A stretch of 64,000 bases of DNA from Cryobacterium breve (GCF_027594785.1 NZ_CP075584.1:2046001-2110000); one strand, 5' to 3'. Shown: positions 16,494-26,695, counted from the stretch's first letter. A program made the numbers and translations. The notes: a model not told the origin generated them from the letters alone.

Positions 16494-17239
16494 AACTGCC
16501 GATCACTCCTTGCAGGTCGAGGAGCCAGGCATTCCAGACGCCGGTCACCATGAGGACGCCGATGACGACGAGGAGCACGCCCCCGAACAGATTGATCGCG
16601 CGGACGTGCCGTTTCAGGAACGACACCGCCCCGGTCGCCCAGTTGAGGCCGAGCGCGATGAGAAGGAAAGGGATGCCGAGGCCGAGCGCGTAGAACAGCG
16701 CGAGCAGGCCGCCCTGCCACGGGGAGCCCGTGGTGAGGCTGAGCGAGTTGATCGCGGTGAGCGTCGGACCGGTGCACGGGGTCCAGCCGACCGCGAAGAC
16801 CGCGCCGAGTAGCGGGGCGCCGGCGAGCCCTGCGCGCGGGCGCCAGGTCGTCTTGACCGTGCGCTGCAGGACGGCGAACTGGCCGACGAAGACGAGCCCG
16901 AGCAGGATCACGACGACGCCGGCGATCCGGGTGACGAGGTCGCGGTACTGGTTGAGCCAGAACCCGGCGGCGCCGAAGACGACCCCGGTCAGCACGAAGA
17001 CGAGGGTGAAGCCGAGCACGAAGAGGCCAACGCCGGCCAGGAGCCGGTTCCGGCCGCGCCGGTCGCCGCGGCCGGCCGTCGACCGGCCGTCGGTGAACCC
17101 GCCGATGTATGCGAGGTAGCCGGGCACGAGCGGCAGGATGCACGGGGACGCGAACGAGACGAGCCCGGCCAGGACAGCGATGGGAATCGCAAACAGGAGC
17201 CTGGCCGCTGAAGACGATTTCGCCGAAGGGATTGTTCAC
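16477..17239 (-). CDS. ccdA: Thiol:disulfide exchange protein CcdA (frame break near 17200)
   Basis: Membrane carrier of reducing equivalents from cytoplasmic thioredoxin to ResA. About 253 residues and 6 TM helices. Active Cys residues lie in FASPCILPLVPGYLA and GWTPCTGPTL, the paired-Cys hallmark. The frame breaks at GAGCCTGG (+ strand, 17198-17205), where dropping one base joins VNNPFGEIVFSGQ to LLFAIPIAVLAG. The GTG at 17239 overlaps the resA stop as GTGA, so translation is coupled. Confidence 0.9.
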
Positions 17240-17878
17240 GCCGCGGGGACCTCGGCGATGGCGTCGCGCACAATGGTCTCCAGGATCGACGGCGTCGACA
17301 GGGCGCCGAGGATGCGCGCGGCGACCCGGCCGCTTTTGTCGAGCACGAGGGTGGTCGGCACCGCGTTGGGCGGGATGCTGCCGCTGAAGGCGAGCTGCAT
17401 GGCCCCACCGTCGACATCCATGATCGAGGGGTAGGTGATGCCGTAGCTCTGGTTGAAGGCGATCGCGTTCGCGGCCTGGTCGCGCACGTTCACGCCGAGC
17501 CACTCGGCGCCCTTGCCGGAGAACTCGGCGTTGAGCTTCTGCAGGGCCGGGGCCTCGGCGCGGCACGGGGCGCAGGCTCGCGTACCAGAAGTTGACCACG
17601 AGCACTTTTCCGGCGTAGTCGGTGTTCGACACGGCGGCGCCGGTCTCGTCGAGACCGCTCCAGGTCACGGCGGCTCCGCGGTCGGCGGCGGCGATCTCCG
17701 TGACGCTGCCGTCGCCGGCGATGAAGCCCTTGTTACTGCCGGCGCGGTACTGGTCGGCGAGCGGGTCGGTCGAGCAGCCGGTGAGCACGAGGGCAAGGGC
17801 GAGCAGCCCCGTCAGGCCGCCCAGGCCGGCGGCGCGGCGCCGACGCGGGGGCATTCCGTTCCCGGGAGCGGCCTTCAC
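17236..17878 (-). CDS. resA: Thioredoxin-like lipoprotein ResA/TlpA (frame break near 17575)
   Basis: Extracytoplasmic thiol-disulfide oxidoreductase that reduces apocytochrome c cysteines. About 213 residues. A signal peptide ends in the lipobox LTGC near residue 38. The active site WYASCAPC becomes visible only after one base is removed at GCAGGCTC (+ strand, 17573-17579). A cis-Pro region (PTTLVLDKSGRV) follows. The GTG at 17878 overlaps the phosphatase gene stop as GTGA; an ATG at 17854 is the alternative start. Confidence 0.88.
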
Positions 17879-18518
17879 ACCGCTCCTACGTCCGTGGCCC
17901 CGGCCTGCAGCGCGGCTGCCGGGTTCGCGTAGCTGATCTCCACGAGTCCCTCGCCGCGCCAGGACAGCGTGGTGATGCTCGACAGGGCGCAGCGGCGGCC
18001 GCGGGGGTCGTGCGCGAGCCGCTCGCCGGCGAGGGAGCGGTGCACCATCCAGATCGGCAGCTGGTGGCTGACGAGTACGACGTCGCCGTCGGTCACGGAG
18101 TTGAAGGCCTCGTCGATCGCGGCGAGCATCCGCGCGGAGATCGCCCGGTACGGTTCGCCCCAGCTCGGTCGCAGCGGGTTGAGCATGGCCGGCCAGTTGC
18201 GCGGGTCGCGCAGGGCGCTGTGCTCGCCAGACATCCGTTTGCCCTCGAATTTGTTGGTCGGTTCGATGATGCGCTCGTCGATCTCGACGGGCAGGCCGAA
18301 CGCCGCGGCGATCGGCGCCGCGGACTCGCGCGTGCGCTGCAGGGGGAGGCGATGACGCGGCGCACCGGCCGGCCCCGTTCGGCGAGATCGACGGCGGCGG
18401 TGGTCGCCATGGCGGCGCCGAGATCGGAGAGCCGGAATTCGGGCAGCCTGCCGTACAGCACGCGCTCGGGATTGAACACTTCACCGTGACGGACGAGATG
18501 GATCTGGCTGGCTACCAC
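17875..18518 (-). CDS. Histidine phosphatase family protein (frame break near 18344)
   Basis: Phosphoglycerate-mutase-like phosphatase of ~214 residues. The catalytic His motif LVRHGEV is near residue 8 and the second His is in VVLVSHQLPI. The frame breaks at a run of five G (18342-18346 on the + strand); adding one base restores SPLQRTRESA, the conserved RT-E segment. The GTG at 18518 follows TAGAAT by 6 nt. It is the first gene of the resA-ccdA-resB-ccsB operon. The substrate is unknown, and the link to cytochrome c assembly may be only positional. Confidence 0.85.
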
Positions 18519-18524
18519 CCGCTC

Positions 18525-18530
18525 ATTCTA
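18525..18530 (-). promoter_or_regulatory. -10 box of the cytochrome c maturation operon
   Basis: TAGAAT on the minus strand, 6 nt before the GTG at 18518. The same TAGAATGAGCGG string precedes the PLDc_N gene at 6.2 kb. Confidence 0.6.
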
Positions 18531-18570
18531 CGGAGGAGGTGCCCATGAATTAGCCGAGAGCCGGTGCCGC

Positions 18571-18576
18571 TAAACT
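18571..18576 (+). promoter_or_regulatory. -10 box, leaderless start of aspS
   Basis: TAAACT, then 6 nt (TATCTG) to the GTG at 18583. Confidence 0.6.
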
Positions 18577-18582
18577 TATCTG

Positions 18583-19912
<1,330 letters not shown>

Positions 19913-19942
19913 ATCGCGGGGGCCAAGGCCCCGACGGCACCA

Positions 19943-20009
19943 CGAAACGCAGGATTTCCGGCGACTTGAGGCTCACACAGCCTCAGCAGCCCGGACGTCC
20001 TGCGTTTCG
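19943..20009. repeat. 67-bp nested inverted repeat downstream of aspS
   Basis: Outer arms CGAAACGCAGGA (19943-19954) and TCCTGCGTTTCG (19998-20009). Inner arms TGAGGCT (19967-19973) and AGCCTCA (19979-19985) have a 5-bp loop. It lies between convergent aspS and the Dabb gene. Possible bidirectional terminator or dispersed repeat. Confidence 0.75.
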
Positions 20010-20050
20010 GCGTTGCGTGGCGCGGAATCGCCCTCTGAAGACCGCCGGGT

Positions 20051-20347
20051 TCAGAACTGGACGTCGACCGTGGCCTTCTCGGCGACGACGGAGCGGATGA
20101 AGGCACCCGCGGCCTCGTGGGCAGGGTGCGCCTGGTAGCGCGCGAGCGCGTCGAGGTCCTCGTAGTCGGCGATCAGCACGACGTCCCAGTTGGGGTTCCC
20201 GACGACATCCGTGCCGACCTGCAGGGTGCGGATCTCGGGGACGACGCCGACGAGGGCCTCGAGGCGCTCGACGATTTCGGCGGCATCGGCCGCACGTGCG
20301 GCGGGATCTGCCGCGGCGAGCCGCCACGACACCACGTGCCGGATCAT
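20051..20347 (-). CDS. Dabb (stress-responsive A/B barrel) protein
   Basis: 98 residues starting MIRHVVSWRL, with the dimeric alpha-beta barrel pattern: an N-terminal HVV strand, NWDVVLIADYEDLDALARYQAHPAHEAA in the middle, and a C-terminal strand. Dabb proteins are small dimers, some of them monooxygenase-like and others of unknown role. The ATG overlaps the stop of the upstream glutaredoxin-like gene as ATGA, so the two are coproduced. No catalytic residue can be named. Confidence 0.8.
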   Translation of the reverse strand: MIRHVVSWRLAAADPAARAADAAEIVERLEALVGVVPEIRTLQVGTDVVGNPNWDVVLIADYEDLDALARYQAHPAHEAAGAFIRSVVAEKATVDVQF

Positions 20348-20613
20348 TTGACGGCCAGAAGGGCCGCGCGGAGCCGGTCGGGATCGATCCGCCAGTAGTT
20401 GTGCACCTTGCCGTTGATCATCAGCACGGGAATGTCCTCCAGATACAGCTCGCTCAGGGCCGCGTCGTCCAGGATCGAACGCTCCTCGATGGCCATCTCC
20501 GGTGCTCCGGGCGTTCCGTCGAGGGTGCGGACGACATCCGTCACGAGTTCACGAGCATCGTCGCAGAGGTGACAGCCGGGCTTGCCGATCAGGGTGAGGA
20601 GTGCAGTGGGCAT
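20344..20613 (-). CDS. Glutaredoxin-like protein (DUF836 type)
   Basis: 89 residues with a thioredoxin fold pattern: TLIGKPGCHLCDDARELV carries the CxxC redox pair near residue 14, and IPVLMINGKVH includes the cis-Pro. Short length and GCHLC suggest the DUF836 glutaredoxin-like group rather than a classic glutaredoxin. The leaderless ATG at 20613 lies 6 nt behind TAGGCT. It is followed by and coupled to the Dabb gene. Confidence 0.82.
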   Translation of the reverse strand: MPTALLTLIGKPGCHLCDDARELVTDVVRTLDGTPGAPEMAIEERSILDDAALSELYLEDIPVLMINGKVHNYWRIDPDRLRAALLAVK

Positions 20614-20619
20614 GCACTC

Positions 20620-20625
20620 AGCCTA
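20620..20625 (-). promoter_or_regulatory. -10 box of the glutaredoxin-like/Dabb pair
   Basis: TAGGCT on the minus strand with a 6-nt gap to the ATG at 20613. Confidence 0.55.
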
Positions 20626-20666
20626 AGCCGGGCACGGCATGGTGACCCAACTAGACTCCAAGGGAG

Positions 20667-21404
20667 ATGTTCCAAGCCACTCCCCCGCGCGCCATCGCGT
20701 TCTTCGATGTCGACAACACCCTGATGCGAGGGGCGAGCCTCTATCATCTGGGCGTCGCCGCCTGGCGGTGCGGGCTGATCACCCGGCGCGATATCACCTC
20801 CTTCGGCTGGAAGCAGGCCCGGTTCCTCGCCGTCGGCGAGAACCGCGATCACCTCTCCACGGTGCTGCTGCGTGCCCTCGAAGTCGCCGTCGGGTTCGAA
20901 CAGGCCGAGCTCATCCGGTTGAGCGAGGAGATCTTCGACACGAAGCTCACCCGCCGGCTCTGGCCGGAGACGGTCGCGGTGGCCAGGCGGCACCTCGAGA
21001 ACAGCCACGAGGTCTGGCTGCTCACCGCGAGCGTGCAGGAGGTCGCCGACGTGATCGCCGTGCGCCTCGGCTTCACGGGCGCGGTCGGGACCGTGCTCGA
21101 GGCCGATGACGGCATCTTCACGGGTCGTCTGGCCGCCGGGGTCTGTCACGGCGCGCTGAAGTCCGAGGCTGCTCGGGCGCGGGCGACGGCGAGCGGGGTC
21201 GACCTCGCAGACTGCTGGGCGTACTCCGACTCCCACAACGACATTCCGCTGCTCGACCTGGTCGGCCACCCGGTCGTGGTCAACCCTGACGCCGCGCTCG
21301 CGCGGTATGCGGCGGCACGCGACTGGCCCGTGATGCGGATGAAGCGGGCGAGCATCCGCCGGGCGGCGCGCGCGAACCGGGTCCGGGCAAGCAAAAAGCG
21401 CTAG
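20667..21404 (+). CDS. HAD-IB family phosphatase
   Basis: 245 residues. The catalytic motif I FFDVDNTLMRG lies near residue 12, motif II LLTAS in the middle, and motif III/IV in AYSDSHNDIPLL. This is the HAD subfamily IB of SerB-like or lipid phosphatases and of the domain attached to some acyltransferases. The basic C-terminus (RRAARANRVRASKKR) could contact acidic partners or membrane. TAGACT lies 9 nt upstream of the ATG with an AGGGAG directly before it. The substrate is unknown. Confidence 0.85.
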   Translation: MFQATPPRAIAFFDVDNTLMRGASLYHLGVAAWRCGLITRRDITSFGWKQARFLAVGENRDHLSTVLLRALEVAVGFEQAELIRLSEEIFDTKLTRRLWPETVAVARRHLENSHEVWLLTASVQEVADVIAVRLGFTGAVGTVLEADDGIFTGRLAAGVCHGALKSEAARARATASGVDLADCWAYSDSHNDIPLLDLVGHPVVVNPDAALARYAAARDWPVMRMKRASIRRAARANRVRASKKR

Positions 21405-21424
21405 GCCCGGAAGGACCTAACGCT
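21393..21424 (-). terminator. Intrinsic terminator of the bS22-like gene
   Basis: On the minus strand a stem AGCG-TAGG/CCTA-CGCT with an interior mismatch is followed by TTTTT (21393-21397). It overlaps the end of the convergent HAD gene. A second small hairpin GGACGG/CCGTCC lies just after the stop of the small gene. Confidence 0.65.
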
Positions 21425-21450
21425 CACGCTTGGGGACGGACTAAGCCGTC

Positions 21451-21549
21451 CTACTTCTTGTTGCGACGCTGATGGCGGGTCTTACGAAGCAGCTTGCGGT
21501 GCTTCTTCTTCGCCATACGCTTGCGTCGCTTCTTAATTACAGAACCCAC
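21451..21549 (-). CDS. bS22-like / AURKAIP1-COX24 domain mini-protein
   Basis: 32 residues, GTG start, sequence VGSVIKKRRKRMAKKKHRKL... ending in RNKK. Over half the residues are Lys or Arg, with the MAKKKHRKLL.KTRHQRR core of the AURKAIP1/COX24 domain. In mycobacteria this protein (bS22) sits in the 30S decoding region. It is flanked by an intrinsic terminator, which supports a separate gene. It is too short for many gene callers. Confidence 0.85.
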   Translation of the reverse strand: MGSVIKKRRKRMAKKKHRKLLRKTRHQRRNKK

Positions 21550-21672
21550 ACGGACCTCACAAGATTTGATTTCGCCGCGAGATTCGCGACAGACACGAAA
21601 GTGCCAGTCTAGCGGATAAGCGCGACGCTCGACGCTCGGTCGGCGGTTGCCGGTCGAGTACTGCTGATTGTT

Positions 21673-22118
21673 CTATTCGTTCTTCCGCCATTTGCGCGGT
21701 TTAACGTCTTTGACGGCATGCGCGACCTGGAATGAGGTGTCGGCGAAGACCTTGCCGATCGCTGTCGCGAATGCCCGCTGTTCTTCCTTGAGACCCTCGG
21801 CCTCTTCGGCTTCCTCCTCCGTTGCGGCGTCGAAATCGACGCTCAGGAATGGGATCAGCCAGTCCTCGATCTCCTCCAGGGGGCATAGTCGAGATGGTAA
21901 TAACGGTGCTGCCCCGCCTCGCGCACGCCGACGAGTCCTGCCTCGCGCAACACCTTGAGGTGCTTGGAGACGGTCGGCTGGCTGAGGCCGAGTTGCACGA
22001 CGATGTCAGACACGCTGAGCTCGCCGCCGGCCGCCCCGGACTGGTTGTATCGCTCGAGGAGAATGCGTAATATTTCGCGTCGAGTCGAGTCCGCCACCAC
22101 GCCGAAGATGTCTGCCAT
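21673..22118 (-). CDS. ArsR-type winged-helix regulator (frame break near 21881)
   Basis: About 148 residues. The N-terminal ~85 residues are an ArsR/HTH_5 winged helix: FGVVADSTRREILRILL, SVSDIVVQLGLSQPTVSKHLKVLREAGLV and the wing REAGQHRYYHLD. A missing base in the five-G run at 21879-21883 shifts the rest, which reads LEEIEDWLIPFLS... and a charged tail ending KWRKNE. No metal-binding Cys cluster is visible, so the ligand is unknown. ATG at 22118, 6 nt after TAGCCT. Confidence 0.82.
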
Positions 22119-22124
22119 ACCTTT

Positions 22125-22130
22125 AGGCTA
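22125..22130 (-). promoter_or_regulatory. -10 box, leaderless start of the ArsR-type regulator
   Basis: TAGCCT on the minus strand with a 6-nt gap to the ATG at 22118. Confidence 0.5.
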
Positions 22131-22232
22131 GTCATTCCCGCGAAGGGATACTACGACGACCGCGTTTGCCGGATTGCCGCACGTCCTGCGGCCGGGCCTG
22201 TTGAGATTCGGAAGAAGCCTGCGGCTGAGCTT

Positions 22233-22784
22233 CTACTCCAGGGCTCGAACCGAGGCGATCAGTGAGGAAGGACTCACGTAGTACAGCATGCCACCGCGGT
22301 AGGAGACGGCCGAATCGTACTCGGAAACCGGTCTCGACACCGACAGGTCCCCCGTCGCCGTGTACCCGTCGGCCAGGAGCCTCGTGCGCACGTCCTCCCA
22401 CGTTCCCAGGTCGCCGGGCCATTCTCCGTACCACACCACGATGTCTGTGCCCGGTTTGGCCCACGTGCAACGCAGACCCGTCGCGCCCGCCAGAGCGTCG
22501 AGGTCCGTGTTCGCGCCGGGGCTTCGCGGTGTAAGCCCGTCCTGGGTCAGCTTCGCATTCTCGGCGTCGACGAACGCTGTCGGGCAGGTTGTCTGGGCCG
22601 AAGACGGAGCCGTCGTCGGCGTCTCTGCCGGGGTGGGCGTCGTCGTGGCCAGGTCACTCGCGCTGGTCGTTGCAGTCGGTGCGGGCGCGGCGACGTCTGT
22701 CGACGGTGACGCACAGCCGGCCATCAGCGCGGCGACGGCGGCTGCAGCGAGGAGGGTGAGCCGTGCATACCGTCGTTGAGTCAT
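22233..22784 (-). CDS. Secreted lipoprotein of unknown function
   Basis: 183 residues. A signal peptide with lipobox LMAGC (Cys at about residue 24) anchors it to the outer face of the membrane. A Thr/Pro/Ala-rich linker to residue ~65 leads to a globular part with two Cys (TTCPTAF and LRCTWAKPG) that could form a disulfide. WYGEWPGDLGTWEDV and YRGGMLYYVSPSSL are distinctive but I recognise no family. The ATG at 22784 follows TAAGTT by 6 nt. Confidence 0.75.
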   Translation of the reverse strand: MTQRRYARLTLLAAAAVAALMAGCASPSTDVAAPAPTATTSASDLATTTPTPAETPTTAPSSAQTTCPTAFVDAENAKLTQDGLTPRSPGANTDLDALAGATGLRCTWAKPGTDIVVWYGEWPGDLGTWEDVRTRLLADGYTATGDLSVSRPVSEYDSAVSYRGGMLYYVSPSSLIASVRALE

Positions 22785-22790
22785 AGTCGA

Positions 22791-22796
22791 AACTTA
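22791..22796 (-). promoter_or_regulatory. -10 box of the lipoprotein gene
   Basis: TAAGTT on the minus strand, 6 nt before the ATG at 22784. Confidence 0.5.
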
Positions 22797-22944
22797 GTCC
22801 AGATGACGGGCAGAATTGCGTAGCCTGGCGGGGTGCGTTCCTCAGTGCCGACGCCCCAGGTCGTTGGTCCCGGCCTCGATTGCGCCGCAGCACACGGATC
22901 GTGCCGCGCGTGACGCCGGGCGGCTACCGTGTGACGCCGGCTGG

Positions 22945-23815
22945 TTACTCCGCCGGGGCGGCGAGTTCGCGGGCGCGGGCGAGTGCGGCATCCGTCGCCC
23001 GGTCGAAGAGGTCCTTGAGGCCGCCCTTCTCGAGTTCCCACACCGCGCGCTCCGTGGTGCCGTGCGGGCTCGTCACCTGGCGGCGCAGTTCGCCGGGCGA
23101 CAGCGGGCTTGCCGCGAGAAGGGTGCTCGCCCCGAGGAAGGTGCCGTTGACGAGCACGGCGGCCTCCTCGGGGGTGAAGCCCTTGTCGATGGCCGTGCGG
23201 GTGAACTCTTCGATCAGGTAGAACACATAGGCCGGGCCGGAGCCACTGATCGTGCTCAGCGCGTCAAGCTTCTCCTCCGGAACGACGAGCACCGAACCGA
23301 CGGTGCCGAACAGGGCCCTGGCCAGGTCGAGGTCGGCCTCGGTGGAGCGGGTGCCTGCGCTCAGGCCGGTCACGGCCTTGCCGACGAGGGCGGGGGTGTT
23401 GGGCATCGACCGGATCACGGCGACGGATGCCGGCAGGAGCGCTTCGAACGTGGCGATCGTGACGCCGGCCGCGACGCTCAGCACCAGGGTGCCCGGCGCG
23501 AGCGACGATGCGATCTCGCGAAGGAGGTCGGGCACCATCGCCGGCTTCACCGCTACGACGACGATGCGGGCCCCGGTCACAGCGGTGCGGTTGGCGTCCG
23601 GATCGAGCGCGGTGGCCCACGCGGTGACGCCGGGCAGGTCCCGCAGGCTCTGCGGCCTTCTCCGCGGTGCGGTTGGTCGCGCGGATGCCGCCCTCGACCG
23701 TCACGGCGGGGGTCAGCAGCCCGGTGAGGACGGCACGCGCCATCGATCCGGCCCCGAGGAAGGCGATGGCGGGCAGGACGGTGGGGGTCACCGCGGCGGC
23801 GGCAGTCTCGGTCAT
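22945..23815 (-). CDS. proC: Pyrroline-5-carboxylate reductase (frame break near 23646)
   Basis: NAD(P)H-dependent enzyme making proline from P5C. About 289 residues. The Rossmann motif IAFLGAGSMARAVL starts near residue 16, and the middle VVAVKP, MPNTPALVG and the C-terminal signature GSGPAYVF..IEEFTRTAI are all present. One surplus base at GCAGGCTC (23643-23649) splits the gene after RTAEKAAE; removal yields LRDLPGVTAW and an intact protein. The ATG at 23815 lies 6 nt behind TAGACT. Divergent from the CDF transporter. Confidence 0.92.
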
Positions 23816-23821
23816 GCAACC

Positions 23822-23827
23822 AGTCTA
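23822..23827 (-). promoter_or_regulatory. -10 box, leaderless start of proC
   Basis: TAGACT on the minus strand with a 6-nt gap to the ATG at 23815. Confidence 0.55.
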
Positions 23828-23860
23828 CTTTCGGAGCGTTTCGCAGCCTCGGGGGCCTCC

Positions 23861-23866
23861 TAGAAT
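23861..23866 (+). promoter_or_regulatory. -10 box, leaderless start of the CDF transporter
   Basis: TAGAAT, then 6 nt (TGCTCC) to the ATG at 23873. The divergent proC -10 box is only 34 bp away. Confidence 0.6.
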
Positions 23867-23872
23867 TGCTCC

Positions 23873-24835
23873 ATGAGCGCATCTTCGGGGAACAAGGCCA
23901 TCATCGCGGCACTCGGGGCGAACCTGGGCATCGCCGCGACAAAACTCATCGCCTGGGCGTTCTCCGGTTCCTCCTCGATGCTCGCGGAGGGCGTGCACTC
24001 CCTCGCCGACTCCGGCAACCAGCTGCTGTTGCTGCTCGGGGGCCGCAAGTCGCGGAAGGACGCCGACACCGAGCATCCGTTCGGCTACGGGCGCGAACGC
24101 TACGTCTACGCCTTCGTCGTCTCGATCATCCTGTTCTCCATCGGCGGCGTGTTCTCCCTGTATGAGGGCGTGCAGAAACTGCAGGACCCGCACCCGCTCG
24201 AGGTGCCGTGGCTGCCGATCCTCGTGCTGCTCGTCGCGATGGCCCTCGAGTCTTTCTCCCTCCGCACCGCGATCAAGGAGTCGAACCACACCAGGGGCAC
24301 GGAGACCTGGGTGCAGTTCATCCGCCACGCGAAGGCCCCCGAGTTGCCCGTCGTGCTGCTCGAAGACGTCGCGGCGCTCAGCGGCCTCGTGCTCGCGTTC
24401 CTCGGCGTCGGCCTGACCATCGTCACCGGCGACCCGATCTGGGACGCGATCGGGACAATCTGCATCGGCGTGCTCCTCGTGCTCGTGGCGATCGTGCTCG
24501 GAATCGAGACGAAGAGCCTCCTCGTCGGCGAGGGCGCCGGCACCGCCGACACCGCCAAGATCCAGCGTGCGATCCTGAACGGCCCGGAGACCCAGCGCAT
24601 CATCCACATGAAGACGCTCTACCTCGGGCCGGACGAACTGCTCGTGGCCGCGAAGCTCGCGTTCGACGCCGAACTGCGCTTCTCCGACGTCGCGGCGTCG
24701 ATCGACGTCATCGAGGAACGGGTGCGGGCGGCCATGCCGAGCGCCCGCGCGATCTACCTCGAGCCCGACGTGTTCCACGACCCGAGCCAGCACGGCCCGC
24801 TCACCGACACCATCATCATCCGGGGCCGGGAATGA
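23873..24835 (+). CDS. Cation diffusion facilitator transporter
   Basis: Proton-coupled divalent metal exporter of the CDF family, 320 residues, 6 TM helices. The metal site HSLADS in TM2 and the DxxxE-like pair in TM5 fit the family, and a C-terminal cytoplasmic domain carries RIIHMKTLYLGPDELLVA. The amphipathic segment with ETWVQFIRHAKAPELPVVLLED resembles the subgroup near ZitB/FieF-like proteins annotated only as cation transporters. Its stop overlaps the following ATG by 4 nt. The metal is not determinable from sequence alone; Zn, Fe or Mn are the usual ones. Confidence 0.88.
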   Translation: MSASSGNKAIIAALGANLGIAATKLIAWAFSGSSSMLAEGVHSLADSGNQLLLLLGGRKSRKDADTEHPFGYGRERYVYAFVVSIILFSIGGVFSLYEGVQKLQDPHPLEVPWLPILVLLVAMALESFSLRTAIKESNHTRGTETWVQFIRHAKAPELPVVLLEDVAALSGLVLAFLGVGLTIVTGDPIWDAIGTICIGVLLVLVAIVLGIETKSLLVGEGAGTADTAKIQRAILNGPETQRIIHMKTLYLGPDELLVAAKLAFDAELRFSDVAASIDVIEERVRAAMPSARAIYLEPDVFHDPSQHGPLTDTIIIRGRE

Positions 24836-25581
24836 GCGCAGCGCCGACCGCCGCGGCCCCGGATGCCGCACCGGTCGCTGTGACGCGGACGGCGCTCGTG
24901 CTGCGGCACGACGCCACCATCCATCTCGGCAACCTCGAGCCCGTGCTCCACGAGCACGGCTACACGGTGGACTACGTCGAGATCCTCAGCGACGACCTCG
25001 CGGAGATCGACCCGACGGCCGCCGACCTCGTCGTCGTACTCGGCGGCGAGATGGGAGCGTATGAGACCGACCGGTTCCCCGCGCTCGCCGAGGAGATCAC
25101 GATCCTGCAGAACCGGCTCGCCGCGGAGCGCCCGGTGTTCGGCGTGTGTCTCGGCGCCCAGCTGATGGCCAACGCTCTCGGCGCCCGGGTCTATCCCGGG
25201 CCGACCAACGAGATCGGCTTCCGCACGGTCGAGCCCACGGGTCTCGGCGCCGCCGGACCGCTCCGCCACGTGGCCGGCGTGCCCGTGCTGCAGTGGCACA
25301 GCGACACCTTCGACCTCCCGGAGGGCGTGACCCGCCTCGCCGGCTCCCCGCAGTACGGCAACGAGGCCTTCGCCATCGGCAACTGGGCGCTCGCCGTGCA
25401 ATTCCACCCCGAAGTGACACCGGCCATGCACGAGGTCTGGATGCAGGCATCCGCCGCCGAGCTCGCCGCTGCCGGCCTCGACCCTGAGGCGCTGCGCGCG
25501 GAGCGCGAACTCTACGCCGGGACGATGCAGGATGCGTCCCGCGCTTCGTTCAGCGAATGGCTCGACGGGCTGGATCGCTGA
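24832..25581 (+). CDS. Class I glutamine amidotransferase-like protein
   Basis: 249 residues. The triad is complete: nucleophile Cys in VFGVCLGAQLMA, His and Glu in VQFHPEVT. The stand-alone form with WHSDTFDLPEGVTRLAGS resembles GMP-synthase-like amidotransferases and gamma-glutamyl hydrolases such as YfeJ or GuaA-like proteins. Without a synthetase partner it could be a peptidase-type enzyme. The start overlaps the CDF stop (ATGA), so the two are coproduced. The 3' end overlaps tadA by 32 bp on the opposite strand. Confidence 0.83.
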   Translation: MSAAPTAAAPDAAPVAVTRTALVLRHDATIHLGNLEPVLHEHGYTVDYVEILSDDLAEIDPTAADLVVVLGGEMGAYETDRFPALAEEITILQNRLAAERPVFGVCLGAQLMANALGARVYPGPTNEIGFRTVEPTGLGAAGPLRHVAGVPVLQWHSDTFDLPEGVTRLAGSPQYGNEAFAIGNWALAVQFHPEVTPAMHEVWMQASAAELAAAGLDPEALRAERELYAGTMQDASRASFSEWLDGLDR

Positions 25582-26029
25582 AGAACTCCCGGAGCAGGGC
25601 GCCGCACTCCTCGGCGTCGACGTCGGCGTAGACCTCGGCACGATGGTTGAGCCTGCGGTCGCGCAGCACGTCGTAGACGGAGCCGGCCGCGCCCGCCTTC
25701 TCGTCCCAGGCGCCGAAGACGACGACCGGGATGCGCGCGGCCAGGATCGCGCCCGCACACATCACGCAGGGTTCGAGCGTGACCACGAGCGTGCAACCGG
25801 TCAGGTGCCAATCGCCGAGAGCTGCGGCCGCTGCCCGGATGGCGACGATCTCGGCGTGGCCGGTCGGGTCCTGCCGTGCCTCCCTGTCGTTGCGGCCGCG
25901 GCCGATGACAGCCCCGGAGGCGTCGACCACGATCGCGCCGACGGGAACGTCGCCCGTTTCGAGGGCGGCACGGGCCTCCCGGAGGGCAAGCTCCATCCAT
26001 TCGCGGTGCTCGCGACCCTGCTCGCCCAT
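25550..26029 (-). CDS. tadA: tRNA-specific adenosine deaminase
   Basis: Zn-dependent deaminase forming inosine at the wobble position 34 of tRNA-Arg(ACG). It has 159 residues. Zn/catalytic motifs HAE (in TGHAEIVAI) and PCVMCAGA are in place. The ATG at 26029 is chosen for the GGGGGAGG ribosome site 7 nt upstream; upstream in-frame ATGs have none. Its substrate type, a tRNA-Arg with ACG anticodon, is encoded at 37.4 kb in this window. Divergent from upp. Confidence 0.9.
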   Translation of the reverse strand: MGEQGREHREWMELALREARAALETGDVPVGAIVVDASGAVIGRGRNDREARQDPTGHAEIVAIRAAAAALGDWHLTGCTLVVTLEPCVMCAGAILAARIPVVVFGAWDEKAGAAGSVYDVLRDRRLNHRAEVYADVDAEECGALLREFFSDPARRAIR

Positions 26030-26050
26030 CCGGATACCTCCCCCAGCTAG

Positions 26051-26056
26051 TAGATT
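26051..26056 (+). promoter_or_regulatory. -10 box, leaderless start of upp
   Basis: TAGATT with a 6-nt gap (GAGCCT) to the ATG at 26063. Confidence 0.6.
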
Positions 26057-26062
26057 GAGCCT

Positions 26063-26695
26063 ATGCGAGTCCATGTAGCCGACCATCCGCTCATCACCCA
26101 TAAACTGACGGTTCTGCGGGACAAACGCACCTCCTCACCGCTCTTCCGCTCCCTCGTAGAGGAGCTCATGACGCTCCTCGCCTACGAGGGAACCCGCGGG
26201 GTGCGGGTCGAAGACATTACCGTCGAAACCCCGGTCGGGCTGGCCCACGGGGTGCAGATCAGCGACCCGAAGCCGCTCGTCGTGCCGATCCTGCGCGCCG
26301 GCCTCGGCATGCTCGAGGGCATGGTCAAGTTGCTGCCGACCGCGGAGGTCGGCTTCCTCGGCATGGCCCGCAACGAGGAGACCCTCCAGCCGACCACGTA
26401 CGCCGAGCGCCTGCCCGACGACCTCTCCGACCGCCAGTGCTTCGTGCTCGACCCGATGCTCGCCACCGGAGGCTCGCTGATCGCGGCCATCAAGTTCCTC
26501 TTCGATCGCGGCGCCGTCGACGTCACGGCCATCTGCATCCTGGCAGCGCCCGAGGGCCTCGCCGCCGTCGAGGCGGCATTCCCCGGTCGTGAGGTCTCGA
26601 TCGTCCTCGGCGCCGTCGACGAGCGCCTCAACGAGCTCGGCTACATCGTTCCCGGACTCGGCGACGCCGGCGACCGTCTGTACGGACTCGTCTAG
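26063..26695 (+). CDS. upp: Uracil phosphoribosyltransferase
   Basis: Salvage enzyme: uracil plus PRPP to UMP. It has 210 residues, standard length. The PRPP-binding motif [12 protein letters not shown] is near residue 130, with the family's [12 protein letters not shown] and the C-terminal [10 protein letters not shown] uracil-binding segment. A leaderless start follows TAGATT. A strong hairpin ends the gene. Confidence 0.95.
   Translation: MRVHVADHPLITHKLTVLRDKRTSSPLFRSLVEELMTLLAYEGTRGVRVEDITVETPVGLAHGVQISDPKPLVVPILRAGLGMLEGMVKLLPTAEVGFLGMARNEETLQPTTYAERLPDDLSDRQCFVLDPMLATGGSLIAAIKFLFDRGAVDVTAICILAAPEGLAAVEAAFPGREVSIVLGAVDERLNELGYIVPGLGDAGDRLYGLV

Noticed and set aside
17000..18500. Calling resA, ccdA and the phosphatase pseudogenes
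   Set aside because: Each has one frame break with all conserved residues intact on both sides, in a coherent operon. Errors are the simpler explanation.
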